This document shows, in pieces, positions 16,164 through 24,521 of a stretch of DNA of 28,901 nucleotides. The position numbers were made by a program, and so were the translations under genes. The DNA comes from CABMGO01 sp964408125 (GTDB taxonomy: Archaea; Nanobdellota; Nanobdellia; Pacearchaeales; GW2011-AR1): the NCBI GenBank assembly GCA_964408125.1, contig CAYOYC010000007.1, positions 1-28,901 on the forward strand, read 5' to 3'. Below the pieces are notes generated by a model, which saw only the letters and a list, made by a program, of their open reading frames with translations, had not been told where the DNA came from and did not search any database. Position 1 is the first letter of the stretch, and every line of letters starts with the position of its first letter.

Positions 16164-18123
16164 AAGACTGTTAATTTTATTTTTTGTAGGATTTTTCTTA
16201 ATTGGAAATGTTTTAGCTATTCCTGATATATCAACTCCTTCTGTTTGTTGTGAAAAAACAACGCAGGGTGCAATGTGTATAAACACCAATGAGGCTTCAT
16301 GTAGTTCTAGTGGGAAGATAGTGCCAACATCCTGTGAATCAACTTCTTTTTGCAAATTGGGAACTTGTTATGATTCTAAGGAGGGAATGTGTATGGAAAA
16401 TACTCCCCAGGTTGTTTGCCAATCAAATGGTGGAACATGGAGCGAAAAAAAAGCAAATGAAATTAGTCAGTGTCGATTGGGTTGTTGTATATTAGCGGAT
16501 CAAGCTGCATTTGTTACAATGACGAGATGTAAGAGTTTATCTACGTTTTATGGGACTGCAATTGATTTTAGGACAACAATAACATCCGAACAAGCTTGCG
16601 TTGAGGCTGCTAACTCTCAAGATGAAGGTGCTTGTGTTTACACTTTATCTGGAGTAAAAACTTGTAAATTTACAACAAGGAAAGAATGCGGGGGAACAAG
16701 TTCTACTAATAATAATATAAATGCTTCCGAATTAAGTGATATTTCTACGAAAAGCTTTTTCAGTGGACTTTTATGCTCTGCCGAAGAGTTAGCTGTTCCG
16801 AATAATGCTAGGCAAGCATCTACTGGTTGTTACCAGGGAAAGGTTTATTGGTTTGATTCAGAAGGCAATAGAGAAAACGTTTATTCTTCTAATTCTAATT
16901 TAAGTTGGAATCAGGGACGAGTAACTAGCCCCGAAACCATTTGCGCTGCAACTGGAGATAGTAAAACTTGTGGTAATTGTGATTATTTAGCTGGAAGTAG
17001 GTGCGCTGCATGGGACTCAACATTTTTCGGTATTGGTAAGCCTAAAAACGTGGACAATTATTGTAAAACAACAAAATGTGAAGATAGAGATGGGAATACA
17101 AGATTAAATGGAGAGAGTTGGTGTGTTTATGATAGTGATAATTTAGGGAATGCGCAGGACCCCGCTGGAAGTCGACATTATAGAGAAATTTGTGTGGATG
17201 GAAAAGTTCAGGTTGAAGCATGTGCAGATTTTAGAAATCAGATTTGTGTGCATTCTGGAATTTATACTAGTGCTGGAGAATATTCAGTTGCTGCATGCAG
17301 AGTAAATAGATGGCAAGATTGTACTTCTCAAACATATAAAGATGAATGTGAGAATACTGACGCAAGAGATTGTATATGGGTAGAATCTGTGGACGGAATT
17401 AATCTTGGAAATCCAAAATACGCTCCTCAATCTACAACTCAACAACCATTTGCAAATCCTGTTTCTGGAAGTGGCGCAAGTACTGCTGTACAGGGATTGA
17501 GCGCTATTGGTTCTGCTGCTGGTGCTGTTTCTCAATTTACTGGAGCGGCTATTAAAACAAATGTTGAATCGGGAGTCGGACAGTGGGAACAAAATTCTTT
17601 ATCTAATGAGTTCGGGATGGGAATCAATAGATCTTCTAAAGACGAAGGTATTTGTGTTCCAATGGTGTCACCTGGTTTAGATTTCTGGCAGAGTGGAGAT
17701 TCTCAAACTGTTTGTTCACAAGCATCCGCTAGTTGTCAGGTTGATGTTGAAATAACCTATAAGAAGAACGCATTAACTGGAGCAGAGAGTGTGGCTGAGG
17801 TTAATATTAGAGAGAATGAATGCTTGACAATGCTAGACAAAGATGGTACAAATTTTGAGGTAAATCCAAGTTGGGGCGCTAAGGCTAATGCTGTTTGTTC
17901 TGCGCTTGGTGATTGTGGAGTTGGGATTAATATTAATGGAGTAATGACTAATGAGGGTTATGATTGGAAATATAAGAATGAATCATATTATTTCACCAAT
18001 GCTGATTTAGGATTACTTTCTCAAAGCTTATCTCCTGGAACTGGGAAAGTTATAGCAATTGATTATGTACTTAATGATAAATATAAATTAAATGAGGACG
18101 ATTACGTCTATGTAAAAAAATGA
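16156..18123 (+). CDS. Cys-rich surface protein B3, N-terminal half
   Basis: A 655-aa secreted protein with a clear signal peptide (M-D-K-R-L-L-I-L-F-F-V-G-F-F-L-I-G-N-V-L-A). It matches the N-domain of B1 and B2: C-C-E-K-T near the start, C-R-L-G-C-C, N-G-E-S-W-C-V-Y-D at about 318-326, G-S-R-H-Y, C-A-D-F at about 355 and C-S-A-L-G-D-C-G near the end. It stops where B1 and B2 enter their membrane module, so it is the N-terminal half as an independent gene. A low-complexity Ser/Gly/Ala/Gln stretch (around 430-480) has no counterpart in B1. It contains no membrane helix beyond the signal. Its TGA overlaps the next ATG as ATGA. A frameshift is unlikely, because the C-terminal half has its own signal peptide and three genes lie between. 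Confidence 0.88.
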   Translation: MDKRLLILFFVGFFLIGNVLAIPDISTPSVCCEKTTQGAMCINTNEASCSSSGKIVPTSCESTSFCKLGTCYDSKEGMCMENTPQVVCQSNGGTWSEKKANEISQCRLGCCILADQAAFVTMTRCKSLSTFYGTAIDFRTTITSEQACVEAANSQDEGACVYTLSGVKTCKFTTRKECGGTSSTNNNINASELSDISTKSFFSGLLCSAEELAVPNNARQASTGCYQGKVYWFDSEGNRENVYSSNSNLSWNQGRVTSPETICAATGDSKTCGNCDYLAGSRCAAWDSTFFGIGKPKNVDNYCKTTKCEDRDGNTRLNGESWCVYDSDNLGNAQDPAGSRHYREICVDGKVQVEACADFRNQICVHSGIYTSAGEYSVAACRVNRWQDCTSQTYKDECENTDARDCIWVESVDGINLGNPKYAPQSTTQQPFANPVSGSGASTAVQGLSAIGSAAGAVSQFTGAAIKTNVESGVGQWEQNSLSNEFGMGINRSSKDEGICVPMVSPGLDFWQSGDSQTVCSQASASCQVDVEITYKKNALTGAESVAEVNIRENECLTMLDKDGTNFEVNPSWGAKANAVCSALGDCGVGININGVMTNEGYDWKYKNESYYFTNADLGLLSQSLSPGTGKVIAIDYVLNDKYKLNEDDYVYVKK

Positions 18124-18503
18124 AAAAAATAATTGTTTTAATGTTTGTATTTTTCTTGTTAGTTTCGCTTGTTTCTGCGACCGAACTAAAGCTTACTAAA
18201 GTTAGCGATTTGAAAGTTGGGGATGTTGTTGTTAGTAAAGCTGGTGTTGAAATAGCTATAGAAAATATAGTTGTTGTTGAATCTGATAAAATAACTATTT
18301 CTGAATATTTAAGACAAAAAGTTTTCGGAGATACGGCACAAGAGGATATTAAGATTCCTACAGAGACGGTTCTGGCTTCTGGAAATTCTGGGTTTGGAGT
18401 TATAAGCGGAAATGCTGTTATTAGCTTACCTACGGAAGAAAAACCCAAGGTTAGTTTCTTGGAAAAAATAAGAATTAAAGTTAGAGGATGGTTTGGAAAA
18501 TGA
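18120..18503 (+). CDS. 127-aa secreted protein, unknown function
   Basis: A signal peptide of about 20 residues (ending L-V-S-A-T-E) is followed by K-V-S-D-L-K-V-G-D-V-V-V-S-K-A-G and a second short strand set. The V-x-D-L-K-V-G-D-x-V turn is reminiscent of the first strands of Hint/intein-type domains, but the catalytic Cys or Ser and the His motifs of that fold are absent, so I do not assign it. The C-terminus is basic and amphipathic (K-I-R-I-K-V-R-G-W-F-G-K). It overlaps its upstream and downstream neighbours by 4 nt each, so it is fully embedded in the operon between the two halves of B3. It may be a small soluble or cell-wall-associated partner of B3. Confidence 0.78.
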   Translation: MKKIIVLMFVFFLLVSLVSATELKLTKVSDLKVGDVVVSKAGVEIAIENIVVVESDKITISEYLRQKVFGDTAQEDIKIPTETVLASGNSGFGVISGNAVISLPTEEKPKVSFLEKIRIKVRGWFGK

Positions 18504-19027
18504 AATCTGTATTAAATAAAAGACTAGTCCGAAAAACTGGACTTAAGTCCGAAAAACTGGACAAGATAATGGAATTGATTTATGAAAATCCTCAGAAAGA
18601 ATTTACGGTTCGAGAAATAGAAAAACAGACAAGCCTACCTAGAGCAACTATTTCAGAATATTTGAAAGAAATGAAGAAACTAAATTTTTTAGATAAACAT
18701 TCTTTACTTTTTAAAATAAAAAAAACTAATTACTTTATAGAAAAAATTGTCAGTTCTGGATTGATTGATTTTATAATAAAAGAATTAAATCCCTCATGTA
18801 TAATACTCTTTGGAAGCGTGAGAAAGGGAGATTCTGACAAAGAAAGTGATATCGATTTGTTTGTGGAAACTTATACAGAGAAAAATTTAGATATTACCAA
18901 ATATGAGAAAATTCTGAAACATGAAATTTCTCTATTTGCTGAAAATAAAATAAGTAATTTGAATGAAAACCTGTTTAACAATGTAGCTAATGGAATTAAA
19001 TTGTATGGGAGTTTTAAGATAAAATGA
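18500..19027 (+). CDS. winged-HTH plus MNT nucleotidyltransferase protein
   Basis: 175 aa when started at the ATG 18500, which overlaps the previous TGA as ATGA; an ATG 12 nt upstream is in frame but less likely. Residues about 20-65 form a winged helix-turn-helix (N-P-Q-K-E-F-T-V-R-E-I-E-K-Q-T, then S-E-Y-L-K-E-M). Residues about 95-122 carry the minimal nucleotidyltransferase motif G-S-x10-D-I-D (F-G-S-V-R-K-G-D-S-D-K-E-S-D-I-D). The next gene is HEPN-like, so the pair has the layout of MNT-HEPN toxin-antitoxin modules, in which the MNT protein AMPylates the HEPN RNase. The HTH fusion suggests a DNA-binding, possibly autoregulatory role. Finding this cytoplasmic pair inside a surface-protein operon is unusual. 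Confidence 0.83.
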   Translation: MKSVLNKRLVRKTGLKSEKLDKIMELIYENPQKEFTVREIEKQTSLPRATISEYLKEMKKLNFLDKHSLLFKIKKTNYFIEKIVSSGLIDFIIKELNPSCIILFGSVRKGDSDKESDIDLFVETYTEKNLDITKYEKILKHEISLFAENKISNLNENLFNNVANGIKLYGSFKIK

Positions 19028-19452
19028 TAATGGACTGGAATGTTTGCAAGAATGAATTTGTAAAAAAAACAGAAATCGATACAGAAAGAATAAAATCTCT
19101 TATAGATATTTCTGTGATTAGACTGGAAAGGGCAAGGCAGCCATTTAAAGAAAATGTTTCATTGTCACTTGAAGACTATTATGAAGTTGTTAAAGAATTA
19201 CTAACGGCTTATATGCTTAAGTCTGGAATGAAAAGCCAAAATCACCAATGTTTAATTAGTTTTTTTTATGAACAAAATAAAAATTTAGAGGCTGAAGCTA
19301 ATCTTTTACAGGAGATGTCTTTTTTTAGAAATAGATTGAATTATTATGGAGAGAAAGTACCTGAAAAATTTTATAAAAATCATAAAGAAGATTTTGAAAA
19401 AGTAATTAAATTGCTATTAGATTTAATTAATGGGGTGAAGCATGAGAAATAA
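19024..19452 (+). CDS. HEPN-domain-like partner of the MNT protein
   Basis: A 142-aa all-helical protein. The central part (S-L-E-D-Y-Y-E-V-V-K-E-L-L-T-A-Y-M-L, then S-Q-N-H-Q-C-L-I) and the late motif F-R-N-R-L-N-Y-Y-G (residues about 101-109) resemble archaeal HEPN proteins encoded beside nucleotidyltransferases. The RNase motif of active HEPN toxins is R-x4-6-H. Here R102-N-R-L-N-Y-Y-G has no His, so the ribonuclease activity may be lost or the family may use other residues. It overlaps the MNT gene by 4 nt (ATGA) and runs 11 nt into the next gene, which places it inside the B3 locus. Assignment rests on neighbourhood plus motif pattern. Confidence 0.72.
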   Translation: MIMDWNVCKNEFVKKTEIDTERIKSLIDISVIRLERARQPFKENVSLSLEDYYEVVKELLTAYMLKSGMKSQNHQCLISFFYEQNKNLEAEANLLQEMSFFRNRLNYYGEKVPEKFYKNHKEDFEKVIKLLLDLINGVKHEK

Positions 19453-22168
19453 TTTTGCAAAGATAAGCTCAATGAGTTTTGCATTAATGCTAGTTATATC
19501 TACAGTTGCTTTTGCGTTTATGATTGGGAGTGAGACGGGGATGGTGAACGGTGCGGTACCAACTGGAATTAATAGAGCATATATTGAATCTCAGACATGG
19601 ACTACCTCCACTGGCCAACCCCAGACTTTGGCATTTGTATCTCATGCCCCAACACCCGATGAATTAAGTTCTTTAAAATTCGGAGAATCTTATTGGCATA
19701 ATAATAATTATTATACTAAGGGCACGGATGGGCTTTTCGTAAAAACAACCGCAATCCAGTTGGATACGTTTTATGGAACTCCTGAAGGCACCACCCAATC
19801 TGCTTTTGGTTATTATGCTAATGTTGGAAATGTAGGAAGGACAATCACTACTACGGATGAAGGGGAAACTAAAGTAGTTACAGCGACACCTACACCTACA
19901 GACGCACCAAACAATGTAGCAGTAACTGGAATTGCTATTAATGGGCAGAAACTCGCAGATGCTAAAAGCACCTATTTAATTAAAGGAGATGAAATTTATA
20001 CTGTCCAACTTTCAGACGGAAAAACTCTAGACCTGGATAAAAATACAGACTATACTATAACTTCTAGTCCTGGGAAAGAGGGAACAACATACTATCTAAA
20101 TGGTGATAAAAAACTAAATACAGAAGATTATAATGCCTTAATGGGTAAGTCTCAATTATCTGTCATATCCAAGGGGGCTCCGAGTGATGTTGTTGCATAC
20201 TCTGGCACAGAATACTCAGATGGAAAATTTATCAGTCCGTCTACGGGTGGGGTTTATAATGATGCTGCAGAAAGAATAGGTACAGATAGGGGCCAAATCA
20301 AGGTATTAGGGACAAGTTTTGACTTTGGAGTAGCACAACTTCTTCAAGGTGTACAATGGGCAGCAACTGCTGCTGGATTAGTCGTAACACTAGGGAGTCT
20401 ATTCTCTGATGATCCGGAAGCTGTAAATGCAGCTGCTGCGGGAATGGCTGGTGGAATTATGGTTGGGAAAGCTCTTTATTCTGTTTTGGGAAGAGGCGGA
20501 GAGAATTATTTGGGCTTAGGACGTTATGCTTCTACCAATGCTGATGGAAGTTTAAATATGATAGGAAGAAACTCTGGCCTTGTTTCTGGCATTGTAGGCG
20601 CTGCTGCTGCTTGGTTAATATATAATTCAATGTGGTCAAAAACAGAAACAAAAACTCATATAGTTACGTTTGATTGTTTGCCTTGGCAAGCTCCTCATGG
20701 CGGAGAAGATTGTGAATTATGTAATGATAATACTTTACCATGTTCTGAGTATAGATGTAAGTCTTTAGGGCAATCTTGCGCTATTGTAAACAAGGGAACA
20801 ATTGCTGAAAGATGCGTAGATGTAAATCCAAGAGATGTGTCGCCACCAGTAATAACTCCACTAAAAGATGCTATCACAGAGGGTTATCAATATTTCGACG
20901 TTAGAGAAATGCCTCCTGGCGCTGGATTTAAAATAAAGAGTTCTAGAACGGAAACTGGTTGTATACCTCCATTTACGCCAATAAAGTTTGGAATAACTAC
21001 AGATGAACCTTCTCAATGTAAGATTGATATAGAACCAAGAGGAAATTATTCTAAGATGAGTAGCTATCTTGGTGGGGATAATTTATACTCGTATAATCAT
21101 ACTGAATATTTAACATTACCATCTGCAAAAGATTTTAAGAATAGTTCTGTCACTTTAAAGAATGGAAAGGAATTGACATTCTATATGAGATGCCAGGATG
21201 CCTCTGGAAATTCAAATGAAGCTGATTATGCATTAACGCTTTGTGTAGATCCCTCTCCAGATACTACTGCACCAGTTATTCAGGGTACTTCAATTAATAA
21301 TAATGGATGTGTGGCGGCAACAACTGAAAATGCAACTGTTGACTTCTATATAAATGAGCCAGCTCAATGTAGATGGAGTTTTACAGAATCTAGCTATGAT
21401 CAGATGACTAATAATATGCTTTGCGCAAACACACCTGTTGATATTAATGCATTACAAAGTTATACTTGCCGTACAACATTAAATGGAATTGCTAGAGATG
21501 GAACTAAGTTTTACGTAAGATGTAAAGATCAGCCAACCAACGTCGTAAATGATAGTGCTAGAAATGTAAATAGAGAAAGTTATATATTTAATTTAAGGGG
21601 AAGTAGCGAACTAAAATTAAAAGCTCTGCGACCAAACGAAACGATATTCGGAGTATTGAACCCATCTCCTATTGAGCTATATGTAGAAACTTTATTTGGC
21701 TGTGATAATAATAAGGCAATATGTTATTATTCTACATCAGATTCTGCTGGTAGTTTTGTACAATTCTTTGATACTAATAAAGCTGACGGAGTACACACAC
21801 AAAGATTAGATTTAACTCAGGGAAGATATACTTATTTTGTAAAATGTGTAGACGCTGGCGGAAATCTTGTTCAGAACTCTACTAGCTTTACAGTAAACAT
21901 AGATACAAACTCACCTATAATTGCTAGAGCATATCAGGAAGATAATTATTTGAAAATAATAACTCATCTAAATTCAGAATGCACTTACACAAGTGATAAT
22001 TGTGATTATTTATTTGAAGAGGGAATAGTAATGCCTTATCCGAATTCCACATCTCATGTAACGGAATGGTCACCTAGCAAGAAATATTATATTAAATGCA
22101 GGGATGAATTCAGAACAGAGCCGGCTGATTGTTCTTTGGTAGTTGGTCCTACAGAAAATTTCTTATAA
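19442..22168 (+). CDS. Cys-rich surface protein B3, C-terminal half
   Basis: A 908-aa protein with an N-terminal signal or anchor (residues about 9-28, F-A-L-M-L-V-I-S-T-V-A-F-A-F). A Thr/Gly-rich domain of about 270 residues has no match in B1 or B2 that I can see. Two hydrophobic stretches follow (about 303-320 and 378-399), then the conserved C-domain: F-D-C-L-P-W-Q-A-P near 409, C-E-L-C-N, P-C-S-E-Y-R-C-K-S-L-G, K-F-G-I-T-T-D-E-P, N-E-P-A-Q-C-R-W-S-F, R-C-K-D-Q-P and a final Ig-like module. It corresponds to the C-half of B1 and B2 after their membrane module. The start is 11 nt inside the HEPN-like gene. With the gene at 16156 it rebuilds a full B protein from two chains, so the halves may associate outside the cell. 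Confidence 0.88.
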   Translation: MRNNFAKISSMSFALMLVISTVAFAFMIGSETGMVNGAVPTGINRAYIESQTWTTSTGQPQTLAFVSHAPTPDELSSLKFGESYWHNNNYYTKGTDGLFVKTTAIQLDTFYGTPEGTTQSAFGYYANVGNVGRTITTTDEGETKVVTATPTPTDAPNNVAVTGIAINGQKLADAKSTYLIKGDEIYTVQLSDGKTLDLDKNTDYTITSSPGKEGTTYYLNGDKKLNTEDYNALMGKSQLSVISKGAPSDVVAYSGTEYSDGKFISPSTGGVYNDAAERIGTDRGQIKVLGTSFDFGVAQLLQGVQWAATAAGLVVTLGSLFSDDPEAVNAAAAGMAGGIMVGKALYSVLGRGGENYLGLGRYASTNADGSLNMIGRNSGLVSGIVGAAAAWLIYNSMWSKTETKTHIVTFDCLPWQAPHGGEDCELCNDNTLPCSEYRCKSLGQSCAIVNKGTIAERCVDVNPRDVSPPVITPLKDAITEGYQYFDVREMPPGAGFKIKSSRTETGCIPPFTPIKFGITTDEPSQCKIDIEPRGNYSKMSSYLGGDNLYSYNHTEYLTLPSAKDFKNSSVTLKNGKELTFYMRCQDASGNSNEADYALTLCVDPSPDTTAPVIQGTSINNNGCVAATTENATVDFYINEPAQCRWSFTESSYDQMTNNMLCANTPVDINALQSYTCRTTLNGIARDGTKFYVRCKDQPTNVVNDSARNVNRESYIFNLRGSSELKLKALRPNETIFGVLNPSPIELYVETLFGCDNNKAICYYSTSDSAGSFVQFFDTNKADGVHTQRLDLTQGRYTYFVKCVDAGGNLVQNSTSFTVNIDTNSPIIARAYQEDNYLKIITHLNSECTYTSDNCDYLFEEGIVMPYPNSTSHVTEWSPSKKYYIKCRDEFRTEPADCSLVVGPTENFL

Positions 22169-22169
22169 A

Positions 22170-22679
22170 ATGAGACCGCTAAGACTAGATTCTAAGAGAG
22201 CACAAGAGGCTATTGGGATGTCTTTTGGTTGGATATTCGCATTAATTTTAATTATTGTTTTTATATCTGTTGCAATTTATGGAATAAAATATTTTATGAA
22301 TATAGGTAGTTGCTCTAGAGTTGGTTTATTCTACGATGATCTTCAGCAAAAAGTCGATCAGGCTTATCAGTCTTCTTCTTCTGATTTTGAAATGGAGGTC
22401 GCACTTCCTGGGATAACCCAAATTTGTTTTTCAAATCTTTCTGAAAAGATCACTGGTTCGATGTTGGCTTATGAGGAATTGAATTTGTATGAGTTTTATG
22501 ATGCTAACACTTTCTTAATACCCTCTAAAAACGCTTGTGATATGCCCTATAAGACGATAAGGCATCTAAATATTAGCAAAACTACCTCATTAAAAAATCC
22601 TCTTTGTATAGATGTTTCTGATGGCGAAACAATTAGAATAATTAAGGATTATTACGATAGAGGTGTTACGATAAAATAG
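22170..22679 (+). CDS. pilin-like single-helix protein
   Basis: 169 aa from the ATG at 22170, one nt after the B3 C-half stop; an in-frame ATG 27 nt upstream lies inside that gene and is less likely. The N-terminus R-L-D-S-K-R-A-Q-E-A-I-G-M-S-F-G-W precedes a hydrophobic helix to about residue 40. A short extracellular domain follows, with Cys in N-I-G-S-C-S, Q-I-C-F-S-N, N-A-C-D-M-P and P-L-C-I-D. The K-R-A-Q junction resembles a class III signal peptide. It is not a close paralogue of the A proteins but shares the idea of a basic patch, Q, a long helix and a small Cys-containing head. It is probably a minor subunit of the same structure. Confidence 0.78.
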   Translation: MRPLRLDSKRAQEAIGMSFGWIFALILIIVFISVAIYGIKYFMNIGSCSRVGLFYDDLQQKVDQAYQSSSSDFEMEVALPGITQICFSNLSEKITGSMLAYEELNLYEFYDANTFLIPSKNACDMPYKTIRHLNISKTTSLKNPLCIDVSDGETIRIIKDYYDRGVTIK

Positions 22680-22680
22680 G

Positions 22681-23679
22681 ATGATACCGAAAAATAGTAC
22701 GAAGCACTCTATGTCGCCTATAGGCAAAAGGGGCGAATTTAATTTTGTATTGTTATTCGCAATAGTTGCGGGAACAATAATTTTGATACTCGCTATTTAT
22801 GGGGCTGTAAAAACTGGTAGCAGTTTAACAACTGGGAATGAGGCTGAGCTCGCTAAAACCCTGGAAATAATTACAGATCCTTTACAGGCTGGATTCGCAG
22901 AAGCGTCTACATCGAGAATAGTTTTCAAAAAGGATACTAGAATATCGAATTATTGTGATAATTATGGTGGTTTTGGAAAAAATATCATTTCTGTTCAGAC
23001 AAAATCAACAATAGGAGAAGAGTGGACTAATAATCCACTGGAATATTCAATAAACAATAAATATTTATTCTCTGATTCTGCTGCTGGGAAAACCTTTTAT
23101 GTATTTTCAACATCATTTAGCGCTGGATTTAAGGTAGCTGATTTGATTTTTTTGACTTCTGAAAAATATTGCTTTGTCTTCCCTCCAGAAGAAATTGCAA
23201 ATCAAATTTCTGGGCTTGGTGTTCCAAATATTGGATTAAGACTTGAGAGTGGGAATAATACGTGTGATGAAGATGCAAAGAGTGTTTGTTTTGATACTTC
23301 CGGATGTGATATAACGGTTATTCCTAAATGCAAAGAAACACGTTGTAACTCGGAATATGACCTTGGTATAGTCTCTAATGGTGATGGAACGCAGACAGAA
23401 TATTCTGGAGGTTTGATGATAGGCGCTATAATTTCTGATAAAGAAACTTATGACTGCAATGTTAAAAGATTAACATATAGAGCATCCAAAATAGTCAATG
23501 TATTATCTCAAAAAATTGATTTAATGGGAATGAGGGGATGTGATAGCTTATTGAAATCTGATTTGACTTCTTTTTCTGCAATGTTACAAAATGCCAGCTC
23601 TAAAAATCTAGAAACAATATACTATACCTCGAATGATTTAGTTAAAAAAGAGCAAAGAGAGGGTTGTGGATTATGGTAA
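22681..23679 (+). CDS. pilin-like membrane-anchored protein, 332 aa
   Basis: The N-terminal I-G-K-R-G-E-F-N-F-V-L-L-F-A-I-V and a helix up to about residue 44 look like a prepilin-type start with cleavage possible before E. The following 290 residues are extracellular in this model. They contain a Cys cluster (N-T-C-D-E-D-A-K-S-V-C-F-D-T-S-G-C and I-P-K-C-K-E-T-R-C) plus isolated cysteines at Y-C-D-N, Y-C-F-V, D-C-N-V and R-G-C-D. It starts one nt after the previous stop, so it is part of the operon. An internal ATG at residue 11 is a possible alternative start. I do not recognise a named family; the size and fold resemble a minor pilin with an added domain. Confidence 0.78.
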   Translation: MIPKNSTKHSMSPIGKRGEFNFVLLFAIVAGTIILILAIYGAVKTGSSLTTGNEAELAKTLEIITDPLQAGFAEASTSRIVFKKDTRISNYCDNYGGFGKNIISVQTKSTIGEEWTNNPLEYSINNKYLFSDSAAGKTFYVFSTSFSAGFKVADLIFLTSEKYCFVFPPEEIANQISGLGVPNIGLRLESGNNTCDEDAKSVCFDTSGCDITVIPKCKETRCNSEYDLGIVSNGDGTQTEYSGGLMIGAIISDKETYDCNVKRLTYRASKIVNVLSQKIDLMGMRGCDSLLKSDLTSFSAMLQNASSKNLETIYYTSNDLVKKEQREGCGLW

Positions 23680-24191
23680 TTTTTATTCCCGGAAATAAAA
23701 ACGCTGATATGAAAATACAGCAGATGACTTTTATGATTTTATTTGTTTTTATCTTTTTTAGCGTCGCTGGATTGTTTTTTATATCTATCCAATCTAGCAG
23801 AATAACTCAAGGATTTAATCTTCTACAAAAAGAGTCCGCTAGATCTTCCATCCAAACTATTGCAAATATGCCAGAGCTAAACTGTGATTCTTCAAGAACA
23901 CTTTGTGTTGACGAAGATAAATTAATGGTTTTTGCTAGTAGCTCTAATTTATATAAAGATTTTTGGCCGGTTGCATCAATAAGAGTTAGAAAAGCTTATC
24001 CGATGCAGACAGAAGACATAAGGTGTCCATTGGTAAATTGTACATACTATGAGGTTTATGACTCAAAACAGAAAAATACTCAGGAATATGGGACATTTGT
24101 ATCTATTTGCAAAAAGATAAAAAATAATGGGTTTATCCAAGAGGAGTGTAGCATAGGGAGATTGGATGTTGGTGTTAAGATAGCTAAATAG
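23673..24191 (+). CDS. single-helix surface protein, last gene of the surface operon
   Basis: 172 aa from the ATG at 23673, which overlaps the preceding stop; a TTG nine nt upstream and an ATG at residue 13 (M-K-I-Q-Q-M) are alternatives. A hydrophobic helix (M-T-F-M-I-L-F-V-F-I-F-F-S-V-A-G-L-F-F) lies within residues 18-38. The extracellular part has Cys in L-N-C-D-S, T-L-C-V-D, I-R-C-P-L-V-N-C and later. The Q-Q-M-T start of the helix differs from the Q-V-T-I-F-I of A proteins. Its stop TAG is immediately next to the stop of the convergent gene (no spacer), which marks the end of the operon. Confidence 0.75.
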   Translation: MVIFIPGNKNADMKIQQMTFMILFVFIFFSVAGLFFISIQSSRITQGFNLLQKESARSSIQTIANMPELNCDSSRTLCVDEDKLMVFASSSNLYKDFWPVASIRVRKAYPMQTEDIRCPLVNCTYYEVYDSKQKNTQEYGTFVSICKKIKNNGFIQEECSIGRLDVGVKIAK

Positions 24192-24521
24192 TTATTTCCT
24201 TCCATCTCCATAATCTATTTTTGTATTATTTGATCCTATTACATTTCCAACTGTTTTGATTCCAGCCTTCGTTACATCGAATACCTGAATTCCTGCATCC
24301 CCAAGCCATACAAAATAAGAATAGATTGACCCCACAATTCCCTTTGGCGAATTCAAATCCATTTTGTTTGACGTTACCCAACCATAAACGGAGCCAACAA
24401 TTAAAACCAATAAAACAACTAGAATAATTGCCTTGATTATTTTAAAATCGTGTTCCAACTTAATAAACATGGTTATTATGAAAATTAAAACCAATACCCC
24501 TATTATAATCCACCATATCAT
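24192..24521 (-). CDS. small two-helix membrane protein, unknown function
   Basis: 109 aa. Two hydrophobic helices (residues about 2-20 and 31-49) are separated by a short charged stretch, followed by a soluble tail of about 55 residues containing W-L-G-D-A-G-I-Q-V-F-D-V-T-K-A-G. The tail would face one side only, probably outside, after a hairpin in the membrane. I do not recognise the family. Its promoter mirrors that of the divergent gene at 24582. The ATG sits in a 14-bp palindrome (24519-24532). Confidence 0.75.
   Translation of the reverse strand: MIWWIIIGVLVLIFIITMFIKLEHDFKIIKAIILVVLLVLIVGSVYGWVTSNKMDLNSPKGIVGSIYSYFVWLGDAGIQVFDVTKAGIKTVGNVIGSNNTKIDYGDGRK

Noticed and set aside
16156..22168. 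B3 as a frameshifted or degraded copy of B1/B2
   Set aside because: Both halves are long, open and start with their own signal peptides, and three complete genes with coupled starts lie between them.
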